Of a stretch of DNA of 64,000 nt, positions 23,901-36,209 are shown in pieces. The DNA is from Edaphochlamys debaryana (lineage: Eukaryota > Chlorophyta > Chlorophyceae > Chlamydomonadales), in contig JAEHOE010000140.1 of assembly GCA_016858145.1 (NCBI GenBank), positions 276,034 through 340,033 of the forward strand, written 5' to 3'. The notes below the pieces were generated by a model. It searched no databases. It was not told the DNA's origin and saw only the letters and a program-made list of their open reading frames with translations. Within the stretch, counting starts at the first letter, position 1. The number at the start of each line of letters is the position of its first letter. The translations under genes were made by a program, and so were the position numbers.

Positions 23901-25079
23901 TGCGTGCTGCCGTACGCAGGTATGACTACGTGTCGGCGGACGAGAAGGCGGTGGCGTACGGCGGCCTGGATGGCGGGAAGGAGCGCGAGGCGGCGCGGGT
24001 CGTACTGGCGTACAAGAAGATGGTGGCGTACGGGTGAGCCGGTCGATTTTTCTACTCCTCGGCCCCGCATCTGCCCAACCAAGCGACAGCTGTGACGGCT
24101 CCCGGGTAGCTCCGGTCAGCCGATTATCCCCTTCACGTCACGCACGCCCCGCCCCGCCCCCATCCCCATCCCCTCTCCTGCCCCCGTCCTGACAGGCCCG
24201 ACCCCCACCTGGGCGTCCTCACCATGAGCGGATCGGGCGTGGACGGCATCTACTCGGTCCGGGAGCGGTCGCCCTGGAAGGACTCCCTGGACCTGGTAAG
24301 TCAGGAGCCGGGGGACGGGGGACGAATTGGGGCCCCACACCAGTTTGTGGAGCAGGGGCCGCTCTCTCTGGCAGGACTCCCTGGACCTGGTGAGGGATCA
24401 GGGATCAGGGGCCTGCCAGCATAACGATAGAGACTCCGATACTATGTGCACTGGAGCTAATTAGACTAGCTGCACCGGTACTCGCCGTGGAAGGCTGGAC
24501 TGGCTGCAGCTGGTCAGGCAGGGGACGGCGTGGAGCGAGGCGGGGCGGGCGGCGGATGGCGGGAAAGGGCGGGACCGGCAGGGACTTACTTTAAGGCCCC
24601 GCAATCGTATTAAACAATTAAAGAAGCGTGAACGGCCTGTTCCGCAGGTGTCCGCCGACGACCCGAACCTGCACCTTGAGAAGAAGGACATGGGGACCCT
24701 GGCCGAGCAGTACGGCACGCTGCTGGCCAGCGCACACGACCGCGCCAGGTGTGTACGACCGTACGTGTGGGTGGGTGTCATGGGCACACCCAGAGCTTAC
24801 TTTGCTCACGAATGCGGATGATGCGCGGGGAAGGCGGGAGGGCCGGACGTGTCCCCCGTGTGCCCATGCCCCCTCCCCCCTCCTCCACCCCTCCCCTTCC
24901 CAACCCCCAACCCCACCCAACCCCACCGCAGCGACGGCAGCAACGGCACCCCCGAGGACTTTTCCGGCCTGCTGTGGCCCCTCATCAAGGGCGGCGAGGA
25001 CGACTTTGTGGACCTGGTGGACGGCGTGGGCTGCGCCTACGCCCGACAGGCGCAGGTGGACCTGGGCCTGCTCAAGTAA
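20929..25079 (+). CDS. DUF2252-family protein C (third of tandem triplet)
   Basis: Third paralog, intact. Eleven exons: 20929-21183, 21358-21483, 21619-21768, 22035-22088, 22700-22825, 23146-23378, 23622-23690, 23920-24033, 24196-24295, 24648-24748 and 24932-25079, 491 residues. Same blocks as A: FYRGSAKFYYRDMQQQN, LQADMHMANAGRF, FDVNDFDESFVGSYLYDVYR, DVKQRVDAGTGSLGTKRFYV, KKMVAYGPDPHLGVLTMSG, YSVRERSPW, LAEQYGTLLASAHDRA and VGCAYARQAQVDLGLLK. The ATG at 20929 is chosen because the preceding 40 bases and the following MLLQRRAMPGVRPSRRH align with the start of B (MLSQRRAMPGVRPSRRH); this Arg-rich, acid-free segment looks like a mitochondrial or plastid presequence. Introns 3 and 9 hold copies of neighbouring exon ends. 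Function unknown. Confidence 0.9.
21915..21937 (+). repeat. Echo of DUF2252-C exon 4 start with acceptor
   Basis: CTGCAGGACGGCCCCACCTCC here copies CTCGCAGGACGACCCCACCTCC at 22029-22050, the acceptor and first codons of exon 4. The copy sits 114 bp upstream in intron 3 and has its own CAG. The bases that follow do not continue the exon. Confidence 0.8.
24373..24395 (+). repeat. Echo of DUF2252-C exon 9 end; potential 15-nt microexon
   Basis: GACTCCCTGGACCTGGT at 24279-24297 is the exon 9 end plus donor. It recurs at 24375-24392, preceded by CTCTGGCAG and followed by GAGG. The copy is thus framed by an acceptor and a GTGAGG donor and would encode DSLDL in phase 0 if included. Confidence 0.75.
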
Positions 25080-26285
25080 AGACCATCCATGATGGAAAGG
25101 CATATGTCGGAGGGGGCAAAAGCAGGACACAGCCTCAGCTGTGGAGGTGGGGTTGCTCACTGTTTGGCGGCACGGCGACTGCTGTAGAGGCCGAGCCAGT
25201 TGGAGAGCCCAAGCGTTTGTTGCTTGCGGTAGCGTGGGCTGGTACTAAGAGGCTCAGCGGGTGCCTGCTCAACGCGCAAGCGATGATGACGGGCACGCAT
25301 TGCTTGGGGAGTGGAAGACGAAGACGAAAGGATGGAGCAGGTTCTAGCGTTGACAGAGACCTTTCTTGGCGGCACGGCACAGACCCACTGTGGAGGCCTA
25401 GGTGGATCGCTGGAGAGGCACAGCGGTCGCTCAGGCATCGGAGGATAGGGTTCATTGGGGGGCATTGGAATTCCGTTGCTGAGGCGGATGCCGTGGGGCG
25501 GACTCAGTATGGGCCGGGGATCCTCTAAGCGTGCACGAGGCACTTTGCTGCAGGCCTGAAGGGCTAGGGGAGGCGTTCGGCTTGCTGCCGTACGTGGCGC
25601 AGGCTGCTGCTCCACTTGTGTGCGTTGGGCCGGCGGCAGCCCTGCGCTGAGACGCGCGTAAGGCAGAAAGGTTGCGTGGAGCGTTTCATGTATGCGCTTG
25701 TGCGTGACACGAAGCAAGGTCAGGGCGATGCTAGGTGTTCATAGCTAATTGCGTATAGCATTGCACAGCTAGGACTGAGTTCCTCATCCAACTTTGTTCC
25801 GGTCTTTCAGCTGTAAGTAGGGCCCAGCTGTATTGTGTTGCTGTCACGCTGTCGTTGCTGGGTGGTCCAGGTAGGGAAGGCGCTCCACAGGCCGAACGAA
25901 GTGCATGCTACCGGTCCTTTCTTTTCCCTGCTGGTGCAGAAGAGCCGGATGGCGGCTGCGCCTTGGTGAGGCTCAGGAGCATGCGGCAGTGGTGCTGATG
26001 GTGCCAGAGGCAGCGGCAATGGTTCCCTGTCCTCGGCTGCGTTGTGAACTTTATAGGAAGCTGTGTCCGTCCTTTGGGGGTGGGGGGTGGGCGGGAGGGG
26101 CTGTGCGGCCACAGCGGGCAGTCCATCCGCGCTCCGGTCGGCGCGGCCGAGGATGCACATGTGGGGGCCCCCCAAACGCTCCCCTTGCCCCCCCGCGTCA
26201 GCAGAAATGGTAGCGTCAAGCTCCGCGGCTGCACGATGTGGCGACCACCCGCTCAACCACCCGCTCGCTCATTTCCGTCTGTCAG

Positions 26286-26355
26286 CCCCCTAACCCCTTA
26301 CGTGGTGGTCACCCCCCTAACCCCTTACTTGGTGGTCAACCCCCTAACCCCTTGG
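26286..26355. repeat. 27-bp tandem repeat, about 2.6 copies
   Basis: Units starting CCCCCTAACCCCTTA and ending GTGGTCA begin at 26286, 26313 and about 26340. The units differ by a few bases. Confidence 0.85.
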
Positions 26356-26599
26356 TGAAGAATGCATTGCCTGCTACCCCCATATATGCCGTACCAGACG
26401 CCACTAAGTACCCCAGAGCCGACCAAACGGCGGTGAGCGAGTGGTGTTGCGATGTCAAGTCCCCAACACCAGGATCTCAGAAAGTACGAGAGGAGGTAGG
26501 GACCATAGCAGGACGTGCCACGACATCCAGGGAAGCATGCGCCAAGCTTTCACCGCAACCACGCCATCCAGTTGATGGCGTGTTGGCGTCGCGAGTCAA

Positions 26600-26912
26600 A
26601 CCGCAAATAGACGCACTAGCGCCCTGAGCGTCTTCCGCAGCCACCCGCGTCGAAACGGCCTCCAAACACATGTGGGCACATCCGCACGGCTTGGAGGCGT
26701 GACAGAAACAGCCAAAACTACACGCCAACCATCGTATGTAAACACGCCACCGCAGACGCCCCAACCTACCGGTATGGCATGGAAATCCCAGCCAGCCGAA
26801 CCGCAGACGCATCAACACCCTGAGCGTCTTCCGCAGCCACCAGCGTCCCAAAGGCCTCCAGATAAACGCATCTGGGCACATCCGCACGGCTTGGAGTCAC
26901 GACAGAAACAGC
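26600..26912. repeat. Two diverged ~110-bp direct repeats at 200-bp spacing
   Basis: 26600-26712 and 26800-26912 share CTGAGCGTCTTCCGCAGCCAC, GGGCACATCCGCACGGCTTGG and GACAGAAACAGC in the same order and spacing (offset 197-200). The copies have drifted and neither shows a coding frame. Confidence 0.8.
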
Positions 26913-27665
26913 AGACACACCTAGCATAAACACCTCGCTCCGACCTAGCTCCGTCCTTAACGTTACGCGCAGATGTCCAGTGTAAAAGTGCACGCAACCC
27001 GTGCTTTCTTGAGCCACGCCACACACGGCATAACACACGGCCTGCATCCGAGCCCGCCCTGCATCTCCGCTACTTCGCACAACAATCTCCAAAGGGTAGA
27101 AACTGGACAATGAAATTGTAAGCAACAGCAGGTGCTTCGAGGTTCAGTCCAGACCACGACAGTGCAGCTGACCGAGCGTGCCTCTAGCAGATCTGCGGCC
27201 TCTGCAGGCCACCTTCCCACCTTCCCAACATTGCAGACTGCCTCCACTAGAACGACAGTTCACAGTTGCTAGGTCCCATCCAGCGCTGCGGCAACACCAC
27301 AATTGATGACGTGTGTGTATTCGCAGGGATAGGTCGCGACTATGAGTAACCCTTGCAGCGCTGGACCCTCAGTGCATAAAGCATTCCATTCCACCGACCA
27401 TTCCCCCAAGCACCACGTGCCGCATTCCCACCCAACACACCCACCCGTCGACGGCAGGAACGCATTCAAGCGCCCACTAGCGCGACTCACTCGCGGCTAC
27501 CCACGAGCCCGCTTTCGAACAGCGGCCTCACCGCCCCAGCCGTCCCCACTACTGCCGCCAGCAGCCTCGGCCGCGGCCTCGCGGCCAGCCCACCCAGCGC
27601 TGAGCTCTCTCCCCATGCGCCTTGTATGTGCCCGCGGCTAGCCGCAGCCAAGTCAGCTAGCGGCA

Positions 27666-30600
27666 CTAACACGCTTGGCTCCCTCCCCCCGTCTGCCCCG
27701 TCCCCGGCTCTGCCATGAGCAGCGTGAGCCGCTTGAGGATCTCCTGGCTGCTGGGCCGCTCTTCGGGGTTGTGGCGCCAGCAGCGCTCTATGATGGAGCG
27801 CAGCGCAGGGGGGCAGAGCGGGTCATCCGGGGCCGGAAGGTCGGGGCGCGTGCGCTCGATTGCCACCAGGTAGCCAATAACGGCCGTGCGGGTGCCCTCC
27901 CAGGGCCGCCGCCGCGTAATCAGCTCCCAGATGATGCAGCCCAGGCCGTACACGTCGGATCGGTCCGTGACCTTCATCTCGGTGGGCGTGAACACCTCGG
28001 GGGGGCAGTCTGGAGGGAGCGGGAGGGAGGGTGCGTGGTGGGGAGGCGGGGAGGGGTAACAAGGTTAACGCGCGCGGGAGACATGCGTTTGGGAGCGAGA
28101 TCGCAGGGACGGAACCCCTGGCAGCTGACGTGGCATGCATGACTCCGGCCCAGCCCTATCCCGGCGTCACTCACATGCCGAGGTGCCGACCTCCAGATTG
28201 TCGGTCACCAGGGTCGTGTTCTGCTTGAACCTGCGGGCAGGTAACCGGAGCAGGGCCTCTGTCAGCCAATTCTTTATACCGGTATTGGCAGGGATGAATC
28301 TGGAACCAGTTGGAGCGCAAGTGCGGTGCTCCGCCCTGCTGCAGGGTGCTGGTCCCACCTGGACAGCCCAAAGTCCGCAATCTTGACCACCCCGTTCTCG
28401 TCCAGCAGCACGTTCCCCGGCTTGAGGTCGCGGTGCACGACGGTGGGGTGCTGCCGGGGGGGACGGGAAAGCCAATCAACGGCAAGGCGGGGTGTGAGGC
28501 TAGTGAGGCATGTGCCGGCCTCCCGCCCCTTGTTCCCCCAGCGGCACCCGCCCGACTCACCAGGTATGCCAGGCCCTGTTCTCGGCATGAGGAGCAGCGG
28601 CAGCGCATGAAGCAGATAGAGGGAGGGAGAAGTAAGAGGCGGCAGCACCGCTTCAGCCGGCCCACAGCTCAATCCGTAGCCCAGCTAGCGTGACACCCAC
28701 ACCAACTAACCCTGCAGGACGGACCCACCCACCGCGGCAATGTCTCGGCTCATGCGCAGGATGTCCGTCAGGCCGTAGGCGTGCACGTGCCGCCCATCTC
28801 GCTGCTTGGCTGCGGTTCGCAGATGAAGGGGCCAGGCATGTCAGGCATTCACGCAGCCAGGTACGTACTGGATGGGTGCCTAGCTCCACGGGCTGCCCCC
28901 GTACGCCGTTCGAGCCTGCTGCAACCATCCATACCCCTCCATTCCGAGTGCTCCTCACCGTGAATGATGGTGGATAACGGTATTGACATAAGCTCTTCCG
29001 CCAGGAAGGGCCGCGGGGGTCTGAGGTTGCCGCCAAGCAGCCTCACGATGTTTGGGTGGTCCTGGATGGGGAAAGGGGCGTAGGGTTGAGGAGTGGCCGC
29101 ATGGGCACGGCGGGAAGGATGGGCGGGGCGGAGGAATGGGCTGAATGGGCACAGCGTGACGACCCCGCGTCCGCTTGCAGCAACAGCAGCAGTGCCACCG
29201 CTGCAGCTGGCAGCGGCGCACGGCCTTGCTTCTTGCCAACGGTCAGGACAGGCGACCCTGGCCGGATGGCCCTACCACGCGGTGCCAATGGCTTTAGCCC
29301 AGCCCAGCCTTTCATACCCCGGCCCGCCTGCCTCCTTTCCCTCCCCCCTGCCAAGCCAGGAAGGCACGGTCCAGCTGTGCGCACGTACCAGTCGCGACAG
29401 CACGTGGACCTCGTGCATCAGCCCCTTGAGGTTGGCCTCCGCCGTGAACATGTCCCCGGCCACCTCCAGCAGCTTGACCGCCACCGGCAGCCGCTGGCCG
29501 TCGGGCTGCGTCAGGACGCCACGACGCACGACGCCCGAGCCGCCTGTGCAGGTAAGAGGGCACGCGGGCATGTCGACTATGTCAACACCACTCGGGGGTC
29601 GGGGCCGTACCGTCCGCGCAGGGGTGCTAGCGCGCGCTTAGATAGACCTCAGGAACCATGCTATGCGCTCATAAGCCCAGTGTGGTCCGTCAATGTCTGA
29701 ACCGCAGGCACTGCAACATAAGCCCCGGCAACTTCAGGCAGCTTTGCCTTGCTTCCTAGCCTTCCCCGCTCCCGCGCGCTCCGCCCATCCAGGGAGTCCA
29801 CGCACCTTTCCCCAGGAAGGACGCCTCGTCCACCTCCAGGTCCCGCCCCATCACCAGCTGCAGCAGCCCGGAGCCGCTGCCGCTGCCCTCGCTGGCCTCC
29901 TCGGGTGTAACGGGCGGCACGAGCACCACATGCATGGCACAGTCTGCAGAGCAGAAACAGTAGAAACAGTGAGGTAGCATCAAGAATGCAGTAATCATGC
30001 AAGCCATATCTAACAGATTCCAAGGTGCGCAGGGCGACCAAGCGTGCAGCACTAGCGAGCACGCACAATCCAGGGGTGGCAGCCCCCGCCCCGCTGGCGC
30101 TTACTGGCGTTGGCCGCCCAGGCGTGCTTGTCCGAGGGCATTCCACCAGCTCCACCCCGCACGGTCGACGTCACACTATCGGCCCGCATCGAGCCTAGGT
30201 CCACCTTGGAGACGGTGGCGGCTGCGCCCGACACCGAGCCCAGGTGCTGCTGTGTGGACGGCGGCGTGCTGGTCTGCGTGTCGAGCAGCGTGCTGCTGGT
30301 GGCCTGCTGCCCGCGGCTCGGCGTGTGCGGTGCCTGCGATGCTTGGGACGCCCCAGACCTCAGCACCTGCTGCAGCGCCGCCGGCTCGCCACACTGTTTA
30401 GCGCGGGCGTCAGCGCTAGTGCTTGCCACGCGCTCGGCAGCGCCCGGAAACACCTGTGGCGATGGGGATTGCACGCAGAGACAATGTTAGTTGGGCCATC
30501 ACCCATTTGCAATTAGCAAACGTACGTGGATTTATCTATCAGCAGCGTCTGATAGCTCGCTCACCAGGACCACCTCCCCTGCCTCGAGCTGACGAAGCGC

Positions 30601-33600
30601 CTCGCTCCCGCTCCCCCCGGGCGCGGATGACTCTGGTGACGTGCTGACCTCCTTCCCGCATGCGGCCGCGGCCGGCCCAGCACCCCCTTGCTTGCCGCCG
30701 CCGCCACCCCCACGGGGCGGCTTGGCGGCGCTTCCCGCTGCAGCGAGCGCTCTCCGCCGTCTCCGCCGCACCAGCAGCAGCGCCAGTAGCGCCAGGAGCA
30801 GTGCGCCCGCCACTCCGCCCACCACTCCGCCCACAATAGCGCCCACGTTGGCACCGCCGCCGCTGTCGGCGGTGGAGGCCTGGACTGGCGATGGGGCGGG
30901 GCTGCCCAGGGGCGCCTCGGGCGTCGCCACCGGCTGCCCCCAGACCAGCTCCAGGGACTCCAGGTAGGTACCAAAGTAGCCCTGGGGGTGGCAGTGGGTA
31001 CAAAACGGGGGATGGGTACAGAACGACGGGGGCTTACATCGAGCAAAGCTGGGAGGAGCACACGTCATCAGCTGGGCTTACAGCTGGGATATCTTTCTTT
31101 AGCTGACCAATAGAAGAATCGAGGCGGCACTGCAAGGCCAGGCAAGGCAACTTTTCCAGGAGTGCAACACCGCGCTCGCTCGCACCTGGAAGCCGACCAG
31201 GTAGGTGCCGGCGGGTGCGGTCAGGAGGAAGGGCAGCGTGCACAAGGAGATCCTGCTGAACGGCGTCGTCCAAAGCCTCCCTGTGCTGGTGTGCAGCACC
31301 AGCCTCTCCACAAAGCCGCCAGCGCAGCCGCTGACCACCGTCACCACCTCCCCAGCCGCCAGCTCCAGCGTGTTCCACCCCAGGCCGCCGGGCGTGCCGG
31401 CACTGGCGGGCTCCTCGGCGCCCGCCCGCCCCAGCTTCAGCCCCGCGACCTGCTCCGTGGAATCCGTCTCGTTCAGAACCTCCACTCCCACGCTGATTGA
31501 GATGGAGGTGATGGCAGGGATGGTGGCGGAGCCAACGGACGCAGTGATGGAGCTGGGGCTGCCTGCTCCAGGTGAAGCGCTGGTGTTGGTGTTGGTGTTG
31601 GTGGTGCTGCTGTTCAAGGCACGCAGCAGACCGCCGGGTTCGGAACCGCTAGCGCCGAGCGTGAACGGGCAGGAGGGGCCATAGGGGCGGCTGCCCAAGC
31701 GGCCGCTTAGGTAGAGCTGGTGGACACCTGAGGGTAAGGTGGTAGCGGGTTCTTGGAATTCTTTCCGCAACCAAGGTACACAGTGCATACGAACGCGGTT
31801 AGCGCTTCGGCCAGGACACGTGATACGCCGACAGATGTTTCACCTGATACAGCCCGCAGCAGGGAAGCGTTGCCGCCAGATGAGGGGCCCGCGAGGGTGC
31901 TGGTGTTCTGCGAGGCGTTGGCCTTGCAGACCACATAGCCGGACGAGAAGCAGCTGGTGGGGTAGTAGCTGTAGGCCCCGGCCACTGCGGTGCTGAAGCC
32001 GCCGTGGAGGCAGGCGTTGGCGACCTGCCCCGTGGACTCGTCGCCGACCGCAATCCAGAGCCGGCCTGGGCGCGCACACGAGGGGGCGGCATCGCCTTAA
32101 ATAACAAAGTATGTGAGTATGTAAGCCCTCCCACGGGGTCCCTCGAGCGACTCGCTCCGGCGGCTCCCTCCAGAGCTGAACGGGTGATATGGAGCAACGC
32201 GCAGGCCTCCAATTGACGCCCAGCATGCGATGCCACAAGCTATAGCTTGCTAATATCTACACTTAATGCTTGAATGGAGGGAAACTCATCAACCAGGCGC
32301 GAACTCAACATGTTGGGAAGGCGGTCGCTCGCACCACCTCGCACCCATAGGCCAAGGAGCAATTCGGGCCTGTGTTTTGATAAACAAAAGTATACTTCTA
32401 GGCTATAAGCGAGGTAGTTCCCACTTGTTTGCGCGCAGCTGTCGTGAGGATGTTGCGGTGCCGACTTCGGCCAAACTTCGCCGACCAAGCAAGCCCGGAC
32501 CGACCTCGATGTTGCTATCTAGCCTTAAGCATTTCAGATCGGCCGAGAAAAAGAGGTGCAACACTTTGTCGCGGGTCGGCATTGAAATGTGCTTCGCCCC
32601 ACGTCCATCCTCCGCCCCCTGTCCCCCCGAAGCTCCGGTAGGGTCGTCCCGCAGTACTTGTCAACAATGCAATAGAAATTCGGGCAAGGTGGATTAGGTG
32701 TGAGACCCAACCGAACCGCACCAAGCCCCGTTGGAACAACTGCCGCACTCACGTCCGTTCAGGCTCTCGTACGCCTTGTGCCGTACATCCAGCGAGGAGT
32801 ACAGCCGCAGCGTATCCTGGACCTGGATCAGGTGCCAGCTCAGCCCCATGTAGTTCGACGACCTGCGCGCATGCACCACAGCAGACCAACGGAAAGCAGG
32901 ATCACAGTTGTGCGGTAACGGTGCGGATGCGGTTCAGTGGAACGGTACGACACCGCACACCGGACTCGCCTGCAGGCGGCGACGGCCTCGTAGTACATGT
33001 ACGACATCTGTAACAGCGACACGCGGTAAGGGAGGGCGGGCAAGGATCATCTCCAGCCACCGATCTGGTCCACCAGGTAACATTGCAAAGCCCAGCAGCT
33101 AGCCCAGCCTCGCCCAATGCCCTCGGTCGCACATCGGGATTTACAAAGAAGACGTCTGTGCTCCCGCCACCTCCGCTGACACCGCCGGCGCTGCTGTCAA
33201 GGTGATTATCGTGTACGAACTGCACACGGGGTTTCTCCGGGTAGTCGCCGCAATGGCCGTACTCCGCAATGCAGTGCACCTGCAGGGGTAGGGGTTCACC
33301 GTGCTTGAATACAGCAGTCTGCGAGCAACCACCCTCGCTCGTGACGCACCACGACGGCACTCCCCGGCTGGGTCGCACCTGGCAAACAAGCAGTCCGACG
33401 TTGCAAAACGTGGTCCACACGTTGGGTGAGAGCAGGGTGGTCTGCGCGGCGCAGCAGCGGTTGCTGGGACAGACGCGGCCGCTGCCGGCGCCGCACTCGC
33501 CCGGCGCTTGGCCGGCGGCGCTGAGGACGGTGCGCCGGGCCGTGGCGCAGGCGGGGCTGGGGACCAGGGCCAGCGGCTCCACGCTGTAGCGAGGCGGGCC

Positions 33601-36209
33601 GCTCCCCAGGGGCGCCGCCCAGAGCAGGCGAAGCTGGGCAAAGAGCAAGATAAGAGGGGGAGGTAGGGACGTCCACGTCAGCAAGGTACCGCATCCCGAT
33701 GGGCGCATTGCATGCACGCGCTCGTACGGCTACACGCACACAAAGGACCCAGCAGCAGCACGGCGTCGCACCTGGCGGATGAAGACCACCTCCTGGGCGA
33801 ACGGCGGCCCCTGCGGCCACGCGGCGGGGTCCATGTGGTGCCCCGCGAAGCCGGCCAGGTAGCCCCCCTCGGGCGCATCCTCCCGGAAGCGACTGGTGCA
33901 GCCGCCCCGCCCCAGCTGGTAGCGCCGGCCCGTGCGGCTGGTGAGCAGCAGCCGCTCAACCACGGGGCCGCGGAAGCAGCCCTGGGAATGAAAGGGCAGG
34001 GGAGGCGGGGTCAGCTCCCTCCAAGTGCGCGCCAAGGTTGCTAGCGCCAGCGAGCGTTGGGGCAGTAGCGACCGGCATATGTGGCAGGACAGGACAGGAC
34101 AGGTCAGGTCCTCACCTCGACAAGCACGATGTAGTCGCGGCTGCTGGGGATGGCGTGGTACATCTCAAAGCCCGACCCCTGGTCCTTGGCCGCGTCATTC
34201 ACGCCGATGACCCCCCCAATCACCGACTGGTTGCCCAGCAGGGCATACGCACTCCCAATCAAGGCCTCGTGAATGGGTTTGATTGCGTAGAGGTCATGCC
34301 AGCCGCCTCTGTACAGCGCGCTGACCACGGGCCCCTCCCGCCAGAAGACGTCCGTCTCGTCGAATGCTATGGTGCCCGGTGGCGGGCTCGGGTCTCCAAT
34401 GACCAGGTCTGACCGCATCAGCTGAAGCCCCGCCGCCGCCGGCCCCTGAGCATAGGTGCTGGGCTGCTGAGAGGAGGCCTGGTACGAGGCCAGCCAAGGG
34501 TTGGAGACCTGCACGCGTGTGTGGGCGCGGCGGGAGCATCAGAGGGCAGCAGCAGGCGTCAGCGCTTCCGTCCAGCACTGACGGCCTGTCAACCAGCCAG
34601 CCACTCTAGTAGCCACCTGCTGTAAACCCTGGCCGCCGCCGCCACGCCAGCCACATTGCCAGCCGCCCCACTACTCACGTTCATCCCTAGGGACAGCATC
34701 GCCCACTCCTCGACGCAGATGTACGTCAGGCGCCAGTCGCACGGCACGCCTGGGGGCAGGGCGGGAGTAGCGGGAGCCTTGAAGACAGAAACACGGACTG
34801 GCACGGACCAGAGGCACCAGAGGCACGGACCGGCACTGTCTACCGGTACCGCCGTACAATCCTGGAAGCACCGCCATTCCTAACGGCCTTCCTCGCTTCC
34901 TGCCTTGCGAGGATCGCCCTTCCCTCGCCCGCTCACTCTGCGTCCGGAACTGGTTCTCCAGCTCGCCGCCCCACACGTTCTGGGAGCCTCGGCAGAGCTG
35001 CCGCTGGTCCCAGATCCACATGGCGTACTCGAGCTGCTGTGGAGGGTTCTGGGCGACCGCGGAGCGAATCTCGAAGAGTATCCGCTGCGAGCATGGCAGG
35101 CGCAAGAGGAGCACGAGTGACAACGTTCGGAGCCCAGCCGGATGGAGGGGCAACAAAGCCCGGTCGTCAAAGCCAGGGGGGTTGTCGGGTCGGCTTGTTC
35201 CTTTTGGTGCGTGCGCCACAGCCAACGTTTTGCGCCAACATAACAGGCGCGCGTGACAACAGGCGGCCCCCAATGGTGCGTGCGTGTACCCACCTCGCCA
35301 AGTACTGGGTCGGCTGGGTACAGATCCAGGAACTGTGGGACGAGCACCTGGGAGTGGGGGGGGGGGTTTCGCATGGGCGTAGTGTGTGGTTGGGAGGGAC
35401 TCATCACGCACCCAGGTCGGATTAAGCAGTAGGAGAACTTAGTCAAATCCTCCGTCCTGCTGAGCTAGGAGCTTCCTCGATCAGCCAGGCAGTGGGACAC
35501 GCCCACGAGTTCTGGGGCTCAGGCTGCCCTTTATCATTCCCATTAAGCGACTGCCTCGACGGGGCTCCACCTCCGCGCCACGCACCATCCCCTTACGCGT
35601 TAGCCCCAGGAACCCATCGCCCGTAAGCCAACACCCGCCCAGCCCGCCCGCGCCTCCCGCGCTGCGGACTGCACAGCCCCGCCGCCCATTCACCTCAACC
35701 GGGAGCAGACATCCCGGGGACGGCAGGGTGGGGTGGGCGCGGCAAATGCCCACTGCCTCTCTGAAGGTCGCGGGCTGGAGGACTAGCACATAGCTGGCGC
35801 CCCTCCATTGGAAAGAGATCTCAGTAGTGGCGTTGGCGGGCGGCGGCGCCGCTGTGTTTACGTCCGCGGCTGCGTTGGGGTGGGGTGGAGGTGGGGGCGG
35901 CACATGGTAAAGTTCAGAGGGAGCAAGGCCAGGGGGCGGGACAGGCCTGGCCCTGCCGACAAAGCTAGCAGCTTTACCGCTGCATGCGTCAAGGCCCCAG
36001 GGCCCAATGTGCTGCTGAGCTGGGTGGTCAAGAGCTGGGTTAAGGGCTGGCCGTGGAGCAGTACGCGCGCGCCACGGTACGGCCAGCTCTGAAAGCGGGC
36101 CACAATCTGAAACTTGACGCCCGGTCAATGGCCCTGTGTCAACTCCCACTATCTCTTGGGGTACCCCTTGCATGCCCCCCCTGAGCTGTGGCCCACAGCC
36201 AGCCCCCAT
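27666..36209 (-). CDS. Receptor-like TKL-type protein kinase with jacalin-like ectodomain
   Basis: About 21 exons, from the uncertain 5' exon 35694-36209 to 27666-28009, 1369 codons after the first exon; all phases close. Ectodomain: a segment with [20 protein letters not shown]; a Trp/Cys segment ([25 protein letters not shown]); a jacalin-like segment ([28 protein letters not shown]); a Cys-rich segment; a Ser/Thr-rich linker; and a second jacalin-like segment ([33 protein letters not shown]). Then a Gly/Ala/Leu membrane span followed by RRRRRR (30565-30981) and a Ser/Pro linker. Kinase: [34 protein letters not shown] (a 15-nt exon, 28561-28575), [30 protein letters not shown] and [12 protein letters not shown]. 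All catalytic residues are present. One intron (32863-32969 boundary set) uses a GC donor, after 32970. The signal peptide was not found. The jacalin assignment rests on pattern, not search. Confidence 0.8.
28561..28575 (-). other. 15-nt microexon coding GLAYL in the kinase domain
   Basis: Between CAG and GTGAGT on the minus strand lie exactly five codons, GGC CTG GCA TAC CTG. They supply the GLAYL that precedes [13 protein letters not shown] in TKL kinases. Skipping keeps frame but removes part of helix E. Confidence 0.85.

Larger units (their letters stand above)
25080..27665. other. Long intergenic region between DUF2252-C and the kinase
   Basis: No convincing gene on either strand in 2.6 kb. 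The open frames are short and lack splice-supported extension or recognisable motifs. It contains two tandem repeats listed separately, and serves as the 3' flank of both convergent genes. Confidence 0.55.
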
